64,000 nucleotides of DNA. Source: Sordaria brevicollis. Lineage: Eukaryota; Ascomycota; Sordariomycetes; Sordariales; Sordariaceae. Where the stretch lies: the NCBI GenBank assembly GCA_033439795.1, contig JAUTDP010000002.1:558001-622000 (forward strand). The letters are read 5' to 3'. Below are positions 1-10,870 of the stretch, one piece after another. Below the pieces are notes generated by a model. The model was not told the DNA's origin. It made no database searches and was given only the letters and a program-made list of their open reading frames with translations. Within the stretch, counting starts at the first letter, position 1, and every line of letters begins with the position of its first letter. A program made the position numbers and the translations under genes.

Positions 1-764
1 GAATGTAACATCCATATTCCATGCTTACAAGTCCTCAACACGAGTTTCGGCCGAGGCGGCGGGAAGGACGGGCAGGAACCTATTCTGTGGGAAAGGGGGG
101 AAGGGGATGGCCCACCGTCGTGGAGGGATATGGCGCTTGGAGCGGGGGTTTTGGCATGGGTTAGGAGACGGAGGATGGTTTATGCGGGCCCTGGGGGAGA
201 AAAGGCGATGGAGGATGGGGTTGGGGGAAGGGTTGGGGATGAGCATGTGGCGCTTTGGGAGGATTTACCGGGGGGTTGAGGGGGGTTGTTGAGAGGCCTG
301 AGGGTGGTGGTGATGGGGAGGAGGTGGTGGTGATGTTGGAGGAAGAGGATGATGAGGATAGGGAAGGGCCGGAGCGACTGGGTAGAGTGGAGGAGGGGGA
401 GGGGGTGAAGTCTGTGGAGGGATCTGATTTTGGGGATGTTGAGGGTGTTGATGGGGGTTCGGCAGGAGAGCAAGACGCCGGGACTAGGACTGGTACCGGG
501 ACTCGGCGGATGACTAGAAGGGAGAAGGGGAAAGGAGTGGCAAGAGAAGCGAGCGGAAGGTCATTAAAGCCGGGCTTCTTGACGATGTGGCATGAGATGC
601 TGAGGAGAGATGACGTGGTCCTAAGGAAAAAGAAGGAGTTGGTCAAGATGATGAAGGAAGGGAAAGAGAAGATGGAGAAGGGTGAGTGTCGATGGTGCGG
701 CGAACGAGACGCTGGACCAGCATGTGAGCGAGGAGGTTGGTTGAGAAGATTCAGGGGCCGATAG
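1..764 (+). CDS. 3' fragment of an unrecognised gene
   Basis: The frame beginning at base 1 is open to a TGA at 277-279 and looks protein-like (ends ...HVALWEDLPGG). The frame ending in TAG at 762-764 takes over from about 255 and encodes an acidic stretch (runs of E/D around 330-370) followed by a basic K/R-rich tail with a short Cys pair near the end. Joining the two needs a one-base change in a G-rich stretch near 270-290 or an intron I cannot place, because no good GT...AG pair is visible there. A possible donor GTGAGT at about 686 could also alter the C-terminus. The 5' end lies outside the window. The long opposite-strand reading frame here is Ser/Pro low-complexity shadow. No domain recognised. 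Confidence 0.4.
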
Positions 765-1187
765 ATGCAATACCGACCGAGTGGTAGTTTGGAAGTTGGG
801 ATGACAATAGGTTGAGCGAAGGTTGAAAACCTGGACAATAGACGGGATGAATGAATGCCCATTGTGTTTCCGAGGGTCAATCAGATTACGTGATGCATTG
901 TTATTGTTCTTTGTTTGATGGCTCAAGGTTGAATAGGTGAAGTGACAAAGGCTTCTTGTCAGGAGGTGCTATTTAAGGGCCGGGTTGCGGGTTGATTCAT
1001 GAACAATGAACGCCACCTTTTGTGAGGTTAGGCTTTCTTTACCACTTTGATGGACCGTGATAGAGAGGTCAAAAACAGCGAGTCCTCCCCTTTTTGCGTT
1101 CCTGCAACCCTGGTTTTGAACGGCATATTGTTTTTCTGGGAGAGAGAAAAAAAACTGGAAACCGAAAAGGGAAACCTCATCGACAAA

Positions 1188-3566
1188 ATGGCTCGCCGAA
1201 ACGACAGACGCCGTCAACGGAAGGATTCATTCCGCCCGGGAAGAGACCAGCAAGACGATGACCGTCGCAGAGGACGTGATAACGATCAACGTGACGACGA
1301 CAGGCGAAGAGAACGCGATGTTCCTTCCAGACGTTCTTCAAGAGATTCGAGCTACAGCACAAGGGATCCTCCGCCATGGCCAAACAACGACAGGGACAGA
1401 GATAGAGATAGAGATAGGGAGAGGGACAGACCGCGAGACAGATCCAGGGACAGCGTCAGATCAAGAGACAGCTACCGGCCGCCTAGGGACAGATCTAGAG
1501 ACAGCGTCAGATCCAAAGACAGCTACAGGCCTAGATCTCGGTCACCGGAACGCGAATCAAAGGATGGCCGTAGAAGATCCAGGTCACCACTTCCCCCACG
1601 AAGGGTCAACCAAATCATTAACAATGATCGACCAGGCGGGGCACGGCCTCGCAGGTTGAGTCCGCCACGGAGGGAAAGAGACAGCGACCGCAATGTTCGT
1701 CGGTTATCGCCACTACCTGAAGAAAGGGGCGGTGATCGTAGGGATTCGAGGTCTGGGAGGAATTCGCCGGCTCATAGCACAAGGGGTGACCGGACACCGC
1801 TAGCAGCGAGGATAACAGAACCATCGCGAGCTCCCTCGAGAGTGTCGTCTCGAGCTCCATCAAGGTCTCGGTCGCCTCCTCGAACTCGCGCTCCAGTCAG
1901 GGTCAGATCACCTATTCGAGCTCGTCAGGATGACCGAAAGGCTGGTAAACTGTCCCCTTTGCCAAAGGGAAGGGGCAGTGAACGAGGTAATGCGAAATCT
2001 AGGAGGCCTAGCCCAGCTCCGAGTACGACTGGTGGTGACAAGGCTCTAGCACCAGCAAAGACAAAACAGCCCTCGCGAGCTCCTTCGAGGGCACCGTCTC
2101 CTGTCCGACCTAAGACGCCAGTTCGAGCCCCAGCACCGGCCAAACCGGCAGCCAAACCACCAGCCAAGGCACCAACTCCAGTATCACGTCCAACTGCAGC
2201 TCCGGCTCCAGCTTCTCGGGCAACCCCAGCTCCTAAAAAAGCCGCAGCTCCTGCAAAAGCTCCAGCTCCTGCTGCCCGTCCGGTCCCGGCTTCAGCTTCT
2301 CGTCCAGCGCCAGCTCAAGCTGCTTCGAAAGCTCCATCTACTACAAAGGCCCCTGCACCAGCTCCTCGACCAACTGTCCCAGCGCAGGCTACCAAGGCCC
2401 CAGCCCCCAAGCCCAAGAGTGTCCGTAACAACTTCCACTTCCTCGAACTTGCCATCCTCCTAGACCTTGTCCTTCAAGACTCCCACGTCCTCCAAAAGCT
2501 GGAGAATTGCATCAATGAATGCGAGAAAGAAGACCCCAAGACACCGTGGGAGAAACAAGAAAAGGGGAAGGAATTCCTCAAGTGGTTCGAAGAATACCGA
2601 AGTTCCGTGACCAAGTTGAAGCCAGTTGCCCCGCCATTGTCCGTTGGGAATCAAGTTGTAAGTCATCCCCCCCTTCCCCTTTTACACCGCAGTCGTAAAG
2701 AAAGAGAAAGCTAACAAGTCAAACCAAAACAGATGCGCAACCACGCCGTCCTAGCAATGAAAGACATGCTCACCAAAAACCTAACCGCAAAAAAGTTATT
2801 CACCGAGCTTTTCCCCAAACCACCAAAGGAAGGCGAACCCCCCCAACTTGATCCCAAGAATAAGCCCGTAGTCCCCAAACCAACCATAGACGTCTCAACA
2901 GACGTCATCTGCCTCCTCCGCCCCTCCTTCCTCAAACGGACCCAATACATGACCTTTGCCCCCTACCACCACCCCACCCCATCCAACGTGCTAATCACCA
3001 GCTCCGCAACCCTGACCAACCTCGCCGGCGCTCACCCATTCACCCTCGTCTCCGCCTGGCCTTCCCTCTCCGGACTGAAGCGTGTTGCCTTCCTATGGGA
3101 TAACATCGCCCCGACCAACGGTCCTGGTCCCCTGCCCGCTGATCTCTCGTTCTTATACCCGGGTAACCTGCCGGGGTTGGAAACGATTTATATTTTGCAT
3201 CCTGAGATTAGACCTAGGAGCGAGTGGTTCTATGTGGCGCCCGAGTGCGATACGTTCAAGGGTGGGGAGGGGAGTGAGGCGTTGTTTGTGGAGGTTAGGG
3301 AGGTTGATGTTGAAGGTGCGGGTGCTGGTGCTGGTACGAAGGGAGGGAGTATGTGGGAGGTTTTGGGGGAGGAGAATGGGAAGGGGAAGAAGGATGTTTG
3401 GGGGAGGGGAGGTGGGGGGGAGATGAAGGTTAGTGAGGGGGTTAGGGATGCGTTGAGGGAGGTTAGGGGGTTGGAGAAATTGTACCAGGAGAGGGTGGAG
3501 GAGATGGGGATGGGGGGGAGGAAGGTCAGGGTGAAGTTGTTGGGTTGTATTCCTATTAAGACTTGA
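1188..3566 (+). CDS. RS/RD-rich, Ala/Pro-rich protein of unknown function
   Basis: Two exons, 1188-2657 and 2733-3566. The 75-nt intron has donor GTAAGT, branch GCTAAC and acceptor AACAG, phase 0. Product about 767 aa. I chose ATG 1188 (context CAAAATGG, MARRNDRRRQRK); an in-frame ATG at 1047 would add 47 residues that look like 5' UTR. Residues 1-240 are rich in RS, RD and DR dipeptides with the near-repeats RDSVRSRDSYR and RDSVRSKDSYR, as in splicing-factor-like proteins. Residues 290-410 are Ala/Pro/Lys-rich. From about 412 a helical, globular-looking region starts (NNFHFLELAILLDLVLQDS) and runs across the exon junction into a non-repetitive C-terminal domain, then a Gly/Glu-rich tail. A nuclear RNA-related role is only inference from the RS region; I know no family for the C-terminal domain. 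Confidence 0.8.
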
Positions 3567-3833
3567 GAAGTGGGGAGGGGGTGGTAATGGAGAGATGATA
3601 GAGAGATAATTTGAACAAGTGATGCAAAGGAACAGAGTGCACTATGAGCGTGACAGAAGAACGCAGTAGCCGTTAGCTGATGAAATGAATCCCTTTTCAA
3701 AGGCAATCGAACGTGTATGAACGCCGTGATCGTAAGTCCAGACGCCCAATGTCCTTCCTTCCATCCCGTTTGTCCCGTTGGGCATTCCCAGTGACTGCTT
3801 CTGCCTCCATCAATCGTACCTGCCACCCACATC

Positions 3834-5647
3834 CTACTGAATGGCCACCTTGCACGAAATCGAGCCAAACTTGGTCTGCGGCACAATCATATCGTGATGG
3901 TAGTCAAAGTTCTCCCTCGTAGTGTCCACCAACTTCGCCCTCGGAATGACATGGAACGCCATCAGCGCAGCCATGATGTAAACCTCGCAGTACGCCAGAC
4001 TGTTTTCTCATCATTAGCATCACATCACCACCATTTACCAAGAAAAGGGACAAACTTACCTCTCGCCAATACAAGCCCTGCCATGTCCCGACTTGCCAAA
4101 CGCCAGCAACATCTTTTGCAACTTATAATCCGGCTTCCCATCCTCCAACAACCACCTCTCAGGGAGGAACTCGTCAGGCTGCGGGAACAGCTCCTCATCC
4201 CAATGCTGAATCATGCTTGTCATCCCCACCGGCGTTCCCCTCGGAATCACATACTCCTTCCCCGTCTTCTTATCCCTAAACACCAAATCCTCCGTCCTCG
4301 CCACCCTCGAACTCCTGTGCGAAACACCCGGCATCATCCTCAACGCCTCATGCACAACCGCCCACATATACGGCCTCTGCTCCAGCTCAGTCCACTTGAT
4401 CGTCTCCGGCTTCAGTCCACCCAAATCCTGCATCAGTCGTTCATAAACCTCCGGCTTGGCCAACAACCAGAAAGTAATCGTCGTCAATATAGCAGCCGTC
4501 GTCTCCGTCCCCGCCAACAAGAAATTAAACCCCTCCCCACTCAACCAATACATCTCCTCCTCCGTCAACTCCCTCTTCCCATTCCCACCCTCACTCATCC
4601 CACGAATAATCTCCGCAAACACCCCTCCCCTCCCCCCCTTTGACTCAGACCCCAAAGCCTTTTGGATAAACTCCGGCACCAGGACAGTCATCACATCCAA
4701 CACCCTCTTCACATCCTCCCCCATTAGATTCATCTTGGCCAAGAACGGCAACGCAGAAGCAGACTTGCGCATCAACGAATTGTGACGCATCCCATACGCC
4801 GCCCGAAAAAAACTAGACGTCCAAGTAGCGAAATTCGGTTCCCACCCCCCCTCCTGATCGACGAACCCGAGACTTTCGCCAAAGGCGTACTGAGCGATGA
4901 CGTCGGCGGTGAAGCAGTTGAATGCTTCCTTCACATCCTGGGTCTCACCGTTTTTGCCCCCACCAATGCGAAGAAGTTTGGAAATGACGCGGCGGGCGTG
5001 GTCGGTTACTTCGGACTCGAGGAGGAGCATCTGGGAGCGGGAGAAGAATTTACTCAGGGGGGCGCGTTTCATGCGGTGGATTTCGTGCGAGACGGTGGAG
5101 AAGCCCGTGACGGAGACGGGGCCGGCGCCGCCTGTGTTGAGCTGGTGTTGGGATTTGTCGCGGATGCGGGAGGAGGAGGAGGAAGGGTAGAGGTCGTCGG
5201 CGAAGGAGGGGGTGGAGATGTGGATTTCGTGGGGGGAGATGCGGATTATGGGGCCTGTTTTGGGTGTCTGTTAGTCTTTGTGCCTGGGGAAGTTGAAGAT
5301 GGGGTGGGAAGGGGGAAGAGGAGGGACGAACCATATTTCTTGTGCATCTCCTTGATCTTATTCGTATACTGTCCTTGCAAGATCCAGTCATACCAGGCTT
5401 CATAGATGAAAGTGGCCGCGGCGATCTTGGGTCCGGGGAACTTGTAAAGAGGGTGAAAGGGCGAGATGTTGTAGAGAGCCAGAAGGATGCGGTAGCCAAG
5501 CCAGATGAGGAAGAGGTTGAGGACTGAGGATGGCGAGAGGATGGCCTTCAAGCTGAGAGGTGTGCTGGAGTTGAGGAGCGAGTCCGTGGCAATGGTGGAC
5601 TCGTTGTTGAGGTCCATGTTGACGGTGTTGGCAGCCATGTTGGACAT
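3834..5647 (-). CDS. Cytochrome P450 monooxygenase (fungal, membrane-anchored)
   Basis: Three exons on the minus strand: 5647-5332, 5254-4060 and 3999-3834. Introns are 5331-5255 (donor GTTCGT, branch ACTAAC) and 4059-4000 (donor GTAAGT, branch GCTAAT). Product about 558 aa, normal for class II fungal P450s. Visible landmarks: N-terminal hydrophobic anchor (about residues 30-55), the Pro-rich hinge FPGPK, KYGPIIRISPHEIH across the first junction, I-helix AGTETT (about 352-357), K-helix EALR (about 407), FLPERW, and the haem loop ending RACIGES with Cys about 499. It should insert one oxygen atom into an organic substrate at the ER using cytochrome P450 reductase. The general look is of the families around trichodiene oxygenase, but the substrate cannot be told. 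The haem loop reads AFGKSGHGRACIG, two residues longer than the usual FxxGxRxCxG. It converges with the RS-rich gene, 267 bp apart. Confidence 0.92.
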
Positions 5648-7034
5648 GGACTGACTGTGAACAAAAGGGTTGACTCGAGGAGAGAGTTCTTCTCGACGAG
5701 AAGACAGGAGAGGAGGAGGGCCGGAGGGCTTTGTACCTTTCCCTCCTTCACACATCTCCCCTCTTTTTGTTCCTTTCCTGGTCCTCTCATCCTTCTTATC
5801 GATACCAATCCAAACCTCCCCGACGGCAAACTCACAAAAACGCGGTGATCGACATCACCATCCCCCCCTCTCTGTAACGTCCCAAGAGTTGAAGACTCCA
5901 CGAAACTCTCTTACAACCCCATATCCAATGCACCATAAGCACTTACACCCACTTACAAGGCCCTGGAAGGCCCTGGGCTACAGGGGGCAGATGCTTGGTC
6001 CCCGGGCAAGGGTAGCCTTATAGTGGAGTTACTCCAGGTCCAAGACTCCAAAAATGGTAGGCAACCGTATATCCGGAAGACATCATTGGCGGACGAGTTG
6101 CTTTCCTCTAACATTCTGTAGCGTGGTCCGCTGTTGAAAGAACCTTATTTCTCACTGCATGCATGGCGGTTTTGCTGGAGCCCGCTTGCTCGCCTGCTCG
6201 GGGAATGTCGTGCAAATGCCGATCTATCATATCATGATGATTGAACGTAACGGATTGATAAATGGGGGATAGCGAAACTCGGCAGTTCATGGGGTCTCGA
6301 ATGAGATTGAAGATGGGAAGCGAATTGGCGGTTTCTATTGACTGTAGTGCGGTGGTAATCACGACCGTGCTTCGCGTGTGATTATTGAACTTGGCTTTCA
6401 ATGCGCCTCTTGGACTCTTGGACTCCTGGGCGGGAGGCCGACCTGTTTGGATCCCTGGTGCCATTACAGCTTTTGGATAAAGCGAAGGAAACTTCTCTTC
6501 AGGTTTGCGACCACGAGATAAAGCATGTCATGCGAAAAGGAGCGAGAAGAAAACGTAAAAGCCCTAAGGTTCCGTGCTGTGTAGTAGCCTGTGATGGGAG
6601 TGACGATCTGACGAACGCGGCCTGGTGTGTATGTCATCCAGAGGACGGGAGGGAGGAAGTCCCGCCAAAAACTTGGTCTTTTTTCGTCGTGAATGGATTG
6701 TAGTCATTCGGAAATGCCACAAAACGTGTCTTCTGAGTCCCCAGCGTTGGCGACAGTACCGGGTACATTGCCCGAGAAAATAACTTGCCTTCCGAAAGGG
6801 GCCGGCCACCAAACGCAAACTCCAAGTTGGAAGGGAACAAAGGCACCAAGAATCGCAAACATGGAAACCAAGCGCACGCAAAAGAAGCAAAAGAAGCAAA
6901 GGCAAAAGCAAATGCAATATCCAAAAACAACATCCAATTCAACGTATTCATATCCAACCAACCCGCTCTACACCATCTCGCCCAATTATCATCTCCAACC
7001 CCCAACAACACCTCCTCCTCTCTTCACACCCCCC
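5648..7034. other. Intergenic region, no gene supported
   Basis: About 1.4 kb between the start of the P450 gene and the 3' end of the GH7 gene. It has normal base composition and several short overlapping open frames with low-complexity Lys/Gln or Ser/Pro content, none with splice signals or a recognisable domain. It holds one arm of a dispersed inverted duplicate (6291-6397). The P450 promoter must lie in the part next to 5647. Confidence 0.6.
6291..6397 (-). repeat. Arm of a 107-bp dispersed inverted duplicate
   Basis: The reverse complement of 6291-6397 matches 29973-30078 with only a handful of differences (for example AAGCCAAGTTCAATAATCAC and GTCAATAGAAACCGCC in both). Similarity weakens quickly on either side. 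No target duplication or inverted ends are obvious, so this may be a fragment of a repeat or a trace of rearrangement. It shows no RIP, as expected for so short a duplication. Confidence 0.85.
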
Positions 7035-8442
7035 TTAAGAAGCAGTAAGCCCCCTAGCAACCCTGCTCTTAACACCGCACTTCCCACCCGGAGCATACGT
7101 GCTACCAACCTCACCAATCCTAATGTTTGAGAACGTAACCCTAGCATCCGGCTTATTCTTGACAATCTCCTTCGGATCGCCCTCAGTCGCGCTGCAAGGG
7201 CCATTACCCTCCGCATCCAACCAGTTCATAAAACCCGAATCATCCGCCCAGATGCTGAAAACCAGCACCATACCACGACCGATAGCCTCGCCCATCGCCT
7301 TGAGACCACCGCGCTGCATGGTGAAAGAAGCAGTCTTCTCGCAGAACTCGGTGCTCACCGAGTCCGTGCTGTAGTTATCCTCAACCTGGATAGCGGTGTT
7401 CTTGATCAGCTTTCCATCCTGGTGCCACAAGCGACGGATCTCGACGAGGACGCCGTCCTCCTTGCCGTTGTCGGTCAGGAACTGCGTGGTGACGGTGAAT
7501 TTTCTGGACGAGTCGATGGCGAATTGAGCCCCGCGGCCGTAGAAGGACTCGACGCCCCATTTGTACTCGTTGAAGCCGCACCCCCACTTGTCGCACACGC
7601 CGACGGGCTGGCCGCACTCGTCTTCGCCTTCGCACTTGTAGACCTGCGTGATGTTGCAGGGGTGGGGGACGAAGGTCTTGGCGCGCGAGTTGGATTCGAA
7701 AATGTCCATTTCGTTGCAGCAGGCGCCGTGCTTTTGGTCGATGTTGGCCTGGATGAGCGTTAGCGAGTGCTAAGGTGGGAGGAGGGAAGACAAGAGGGGA
7801 GGGGAGGGGAGGGGAGAAAAGGGGGGGACATACCTCGCCGTTGATGAAATCCAACTTGAAGCACTGCGCATCACAGTAACCGGTACCATACTCGGCACCA
7901 GCAGGGTTGAGGTCGCCACGTCCACCATCCATCAACATCTCAGACAAGTAGAAAGCACCGTTCATGCCGCAGGGAAGGTTGCTGACATCGGCATCAAACG
8001 AGATCTCCTTAGCCAGGAGCTTCACATCCTCGTAGTTCTTGCCGTCCTCAGCAACAAGGTAAGTACGGGGAGTAGTCGTCTTGTACTGGCCAGGGTTCGC
8101 CGGGTCGGGCATCCACTGGTTGAGAGTTAGGGCGTCGCCCTCGGTCTTGATGCCCCAGGAGGCATAGTCGACACCCTCGAGCGCGCAGTTCTCAGCGCAG
8201 GACTTGGCGTCGGGGCAGAGAGGGCCGCCGACGACGCAAGGAGTGGAAGGGTCGCCGATCTTGTGGAGGGGACGCTGGAAGGCGTCGATGACGATGGAGG
8301 TGTCGACGGTCTGGCAGCCACCGGCGAGAGTGCAGCGCTTGGTGGGAAGCTTGGGGTGAGACTCGGGGACGACGGTGCCGATCTGCTGGGCAGATGCGAG
8401 GGAGGCGGCGAGGCCGGTGAGGAGGGCGAACTTGTGAACCAT
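7035..8442 (-). CDS. Secreted GH7 endoglucanase (EG I type)
   Basis: Two exons, 8442-7834 and 7748-7035, with an 85-nt phase-0 intron (donor GTATGT, branch GCTAAC, acceptor CCAG). Product about 440 aa. Residues 1-18 are a signal peptide (MVHKFALLTGLAASLASA). The GH7 catalytic signature ACCNEMDIFES spans the start of exon 2: Glu216 would be the nucleophile, Asp218 the helper and Glu221 the acid/base. The many paired cysteines fit the family's disulfides. Loops are short compared with cellobiohydrolase I, and there is no linker or cellulose-binding module, which fits the endo-acting EG I branch; it would cut internal beta-1,4-glucan bonds outside the cell. From memory the sequence is very like the Neurospora GH7 endoglucanase gh7-1/EG-1; the symbol is left blank because I could not verify it. 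A TATA-like box lies about 110 bp upstream. Confidence 0.95.
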
Positions 8443-10870
8443 CGTGGGCAGATGTCTGGTCTGTGACTAAAGAACGAGAGGAGGACGACACCGACGTGAT
8501 GGATGCAGTCGAGGTGAAAAGACCATTTTCGGAGTGGTGGATGGACGAAGGTATTTATCGAAGCCTGTCTGAGCATAGGAGCTCGACCAAATCCTTCAAT
8601 ATCTTGGGAATGACGGGTTGACAGTAGGCCGATACCACCTCATCAACAACCATTGACGTCTTTTCTCGGACTTGGCTACATCCTGACGGAAGATGGAACC
8701 GACATCGAAGGCTTGGAGCTCGTGTTCTCCATGTTAATCCAGGGCCGGCATATGGCTTTCCAGAATTTTTGACTGTAGGATATCGACTAGCGACGGAGTG
8801 GCACCCCGACATGCAGGTACACGAGATGATGACCAAGATCTTGGGTGCGGCTTCACCAGGGGAGAAGCGTTCCTGAATCCGGCGGACGCAGTGTCGAGGC
8901 GTCGGAAGGACGGGCCACTGTCCAGGAGATCACATCGGCGAGTCAAGTTCCGTTGAGTCTGGATGGCCCTTTTCGGTAACTCTGAGCCGATAGACGAAGC
9001 TTGGCGTAGCTCGGACGTTGGATCGAGGTTCATTTCCCCCGCATTTTCCCCCTAAAGACCGAAACTGTCATTTCTTTTTGACAGAGAGACAATCCGGGGT
9101 AATGGACTCATTTCAAATGAGCATTGTCATGCGGAGCTTGGGTTGACGTCTTGTTACTGGTGCGGGTAGGTCAGCACTTTGATATAGTATAAGACGGGCA
9201 TGAGAATCTCAACTGTATGGCGGTTGTGCAAAGGGCCGATAGTTCTAAGCATAAAAGATCGACCTGGTGAGACTCAAGCGATGGTAAACCTCCATCTTCT
9301 TTGTTGATTCATGCCGACATAGGGCCGTCGTCCTCAAGTAGCCGGCTGATCATAGTATCCAACTCTCAACGGGCTCATGATAAGACATTTTCGGATCCGG
9401 GAACCGACAAGCGATGGGCGCTGTCGGCTAACTTGAAGTGCTCCAAGAGTCTTAGATACTGAGATGCCTCGTGGGGTCCTTTAATCCTCCCAAAGGACCG
9501 ATCGTCTAGATGCCCAGATCGTGACTGTGTGGTTCTGTCAAAACACTAACAGGATTTGGTGGACTCAGCTGCCAAATCTGTTAGCAGATGTGAAGGCGCC
9601 CCATCGCATCCTCAACGTGGCACTGTCACAAGAGAAGAGACCGTCGTATATAATGTATTCGTTAATCAAAGTTTCGGTAGCCGTGATGAAGGAAGTCTCG
9701 CAATTGCTTGCCGGTCGGAGACATGTGGTCGCGTTGGGCCGTTGGCTGTCCGCTTGTTGTTCAGTTGCAAAAGCGACAATTTGCTGATGCCGCTGGAAGA
9801 TTGCCGACTGGGCAATTGGGCGGCAAGCCACATGCTGTGCCACATCCTGGCTGTGGCTTGACAACATGCTCCCACACTGTAGGTACTTCCGTTAAGCACA
9901 GCCACCCAATTACACCGAACCGGCTAACAGCATCTGGTACCTCCACAGTTGACGTTGACGTTCAATTCCCGTTCGTGCCCCAAATCTCAACCTTTTTGTT
10001 CTTCTCCATTCGTAACCCGTCAGCCATTGACAACACCCCGTCCGTCACGAGTTCTGAAAAAAGATCCCACCCTCTTCTAGACCACTTCTTCTCCAACCTT
10101 TACCCCTCTCGCTCACATTTCTGGCTCCGGCACTTGGACCATTGGACGCCGTGATCAAGCCCGAAAGGCGAAAGTCTGAAATCAGTGCTGAGATATGTAC
10201 CTATGCCATTCACAAGCTCGCTGAGAACTTCACCTTCGGACTTTGTTAGTAGCTGTCTTGACTTCTACCACCTCCCAAGTTGGGAGAGTGACCATGGCCA
10301 AAGTGGCATAGGTTGGCGATGCTATCAACACGCTGCTTCTTGGCAATCGGTCCGGGGCTTGATGGGAACATACAAACTTCTTCTGCTCTATGTTTCAAAA
10401 GGCATTGCGAACGGTTCATGGTGCCTTCGTCCGCCCGTTCTCGTTCCTGGATGTCATGATCACCTCTCTATCTCTGACCAGAGAACATCGAGTGGTACCG
10501 AACGCTCACCAGCGAGGGGTAATGCTCAAGGCGGCCGGCCACCTTTACAGCATTGGTCAATCGCCTTATTTCCACAATCTGTTAGACTTCTGACCACTGC
10601 ATGGCTTACACCCTCTTTTGCTTGGTGATGGTACCTACTTTGCCGGCATTAGTTAGCCACGCCGTGCCCCCAATTGCCCTTGGTTCTTGGCCAAGCACGG
10701 CAACATTATACCGCGGCCGACCCCGGATCGATATCCGAGTATTCACATACTAAAGCTGCCACCCTTTTTCTTCCAGAGTTCGGCTAGGAAGATCTTTTTT
10801 TCTCTTGAACTTTTGACTTGATTTTTGTCCTCTTTCTTGGTTGCAGCAAAAAGACGTCGAGGAAGGAATC
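8443..10870. other. Intergenic region between divergent GH7 and MFS genes
   Basis: About 2.4 kb of normal composition between two divergently transcribed genes, so it carries both promoters. Open frames are short, overlap on both strands and lack splice sites or domains. The last 100 bp before ATG 10871 is pyrimidine-rich and contains a TTGCAG that could be a 5' UTR intron acceptor. I see no RNA gene or repeat. Confidence 0.6.
8552..8558 (-). promoter_or_regulatory. TATA-like box of the GH7 gene
   Basis: ATAAATA on the minus strand, about 110 bp upstream of the GH7 ATG (8442), in a GC-neutral context. Position and sequence suit a highly inducible fungal cellulase promoter. No regulator site could be assigned with confidence. 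Confidence 0.5.

Noticed and set aside
161..880. 239-codon open frame on the minus strand
   Set aside because: Ser/Pro/His low-complexity protein that mirrors the Glu/Gly-rich plus-strand coding frame; no domain or start context.
9521..10628. Several open frames of 80-150 codons between the GH7 and MFS genes
   Set aside because: All overlap each other on both strands, with no homology I recognise and no intron pattern.
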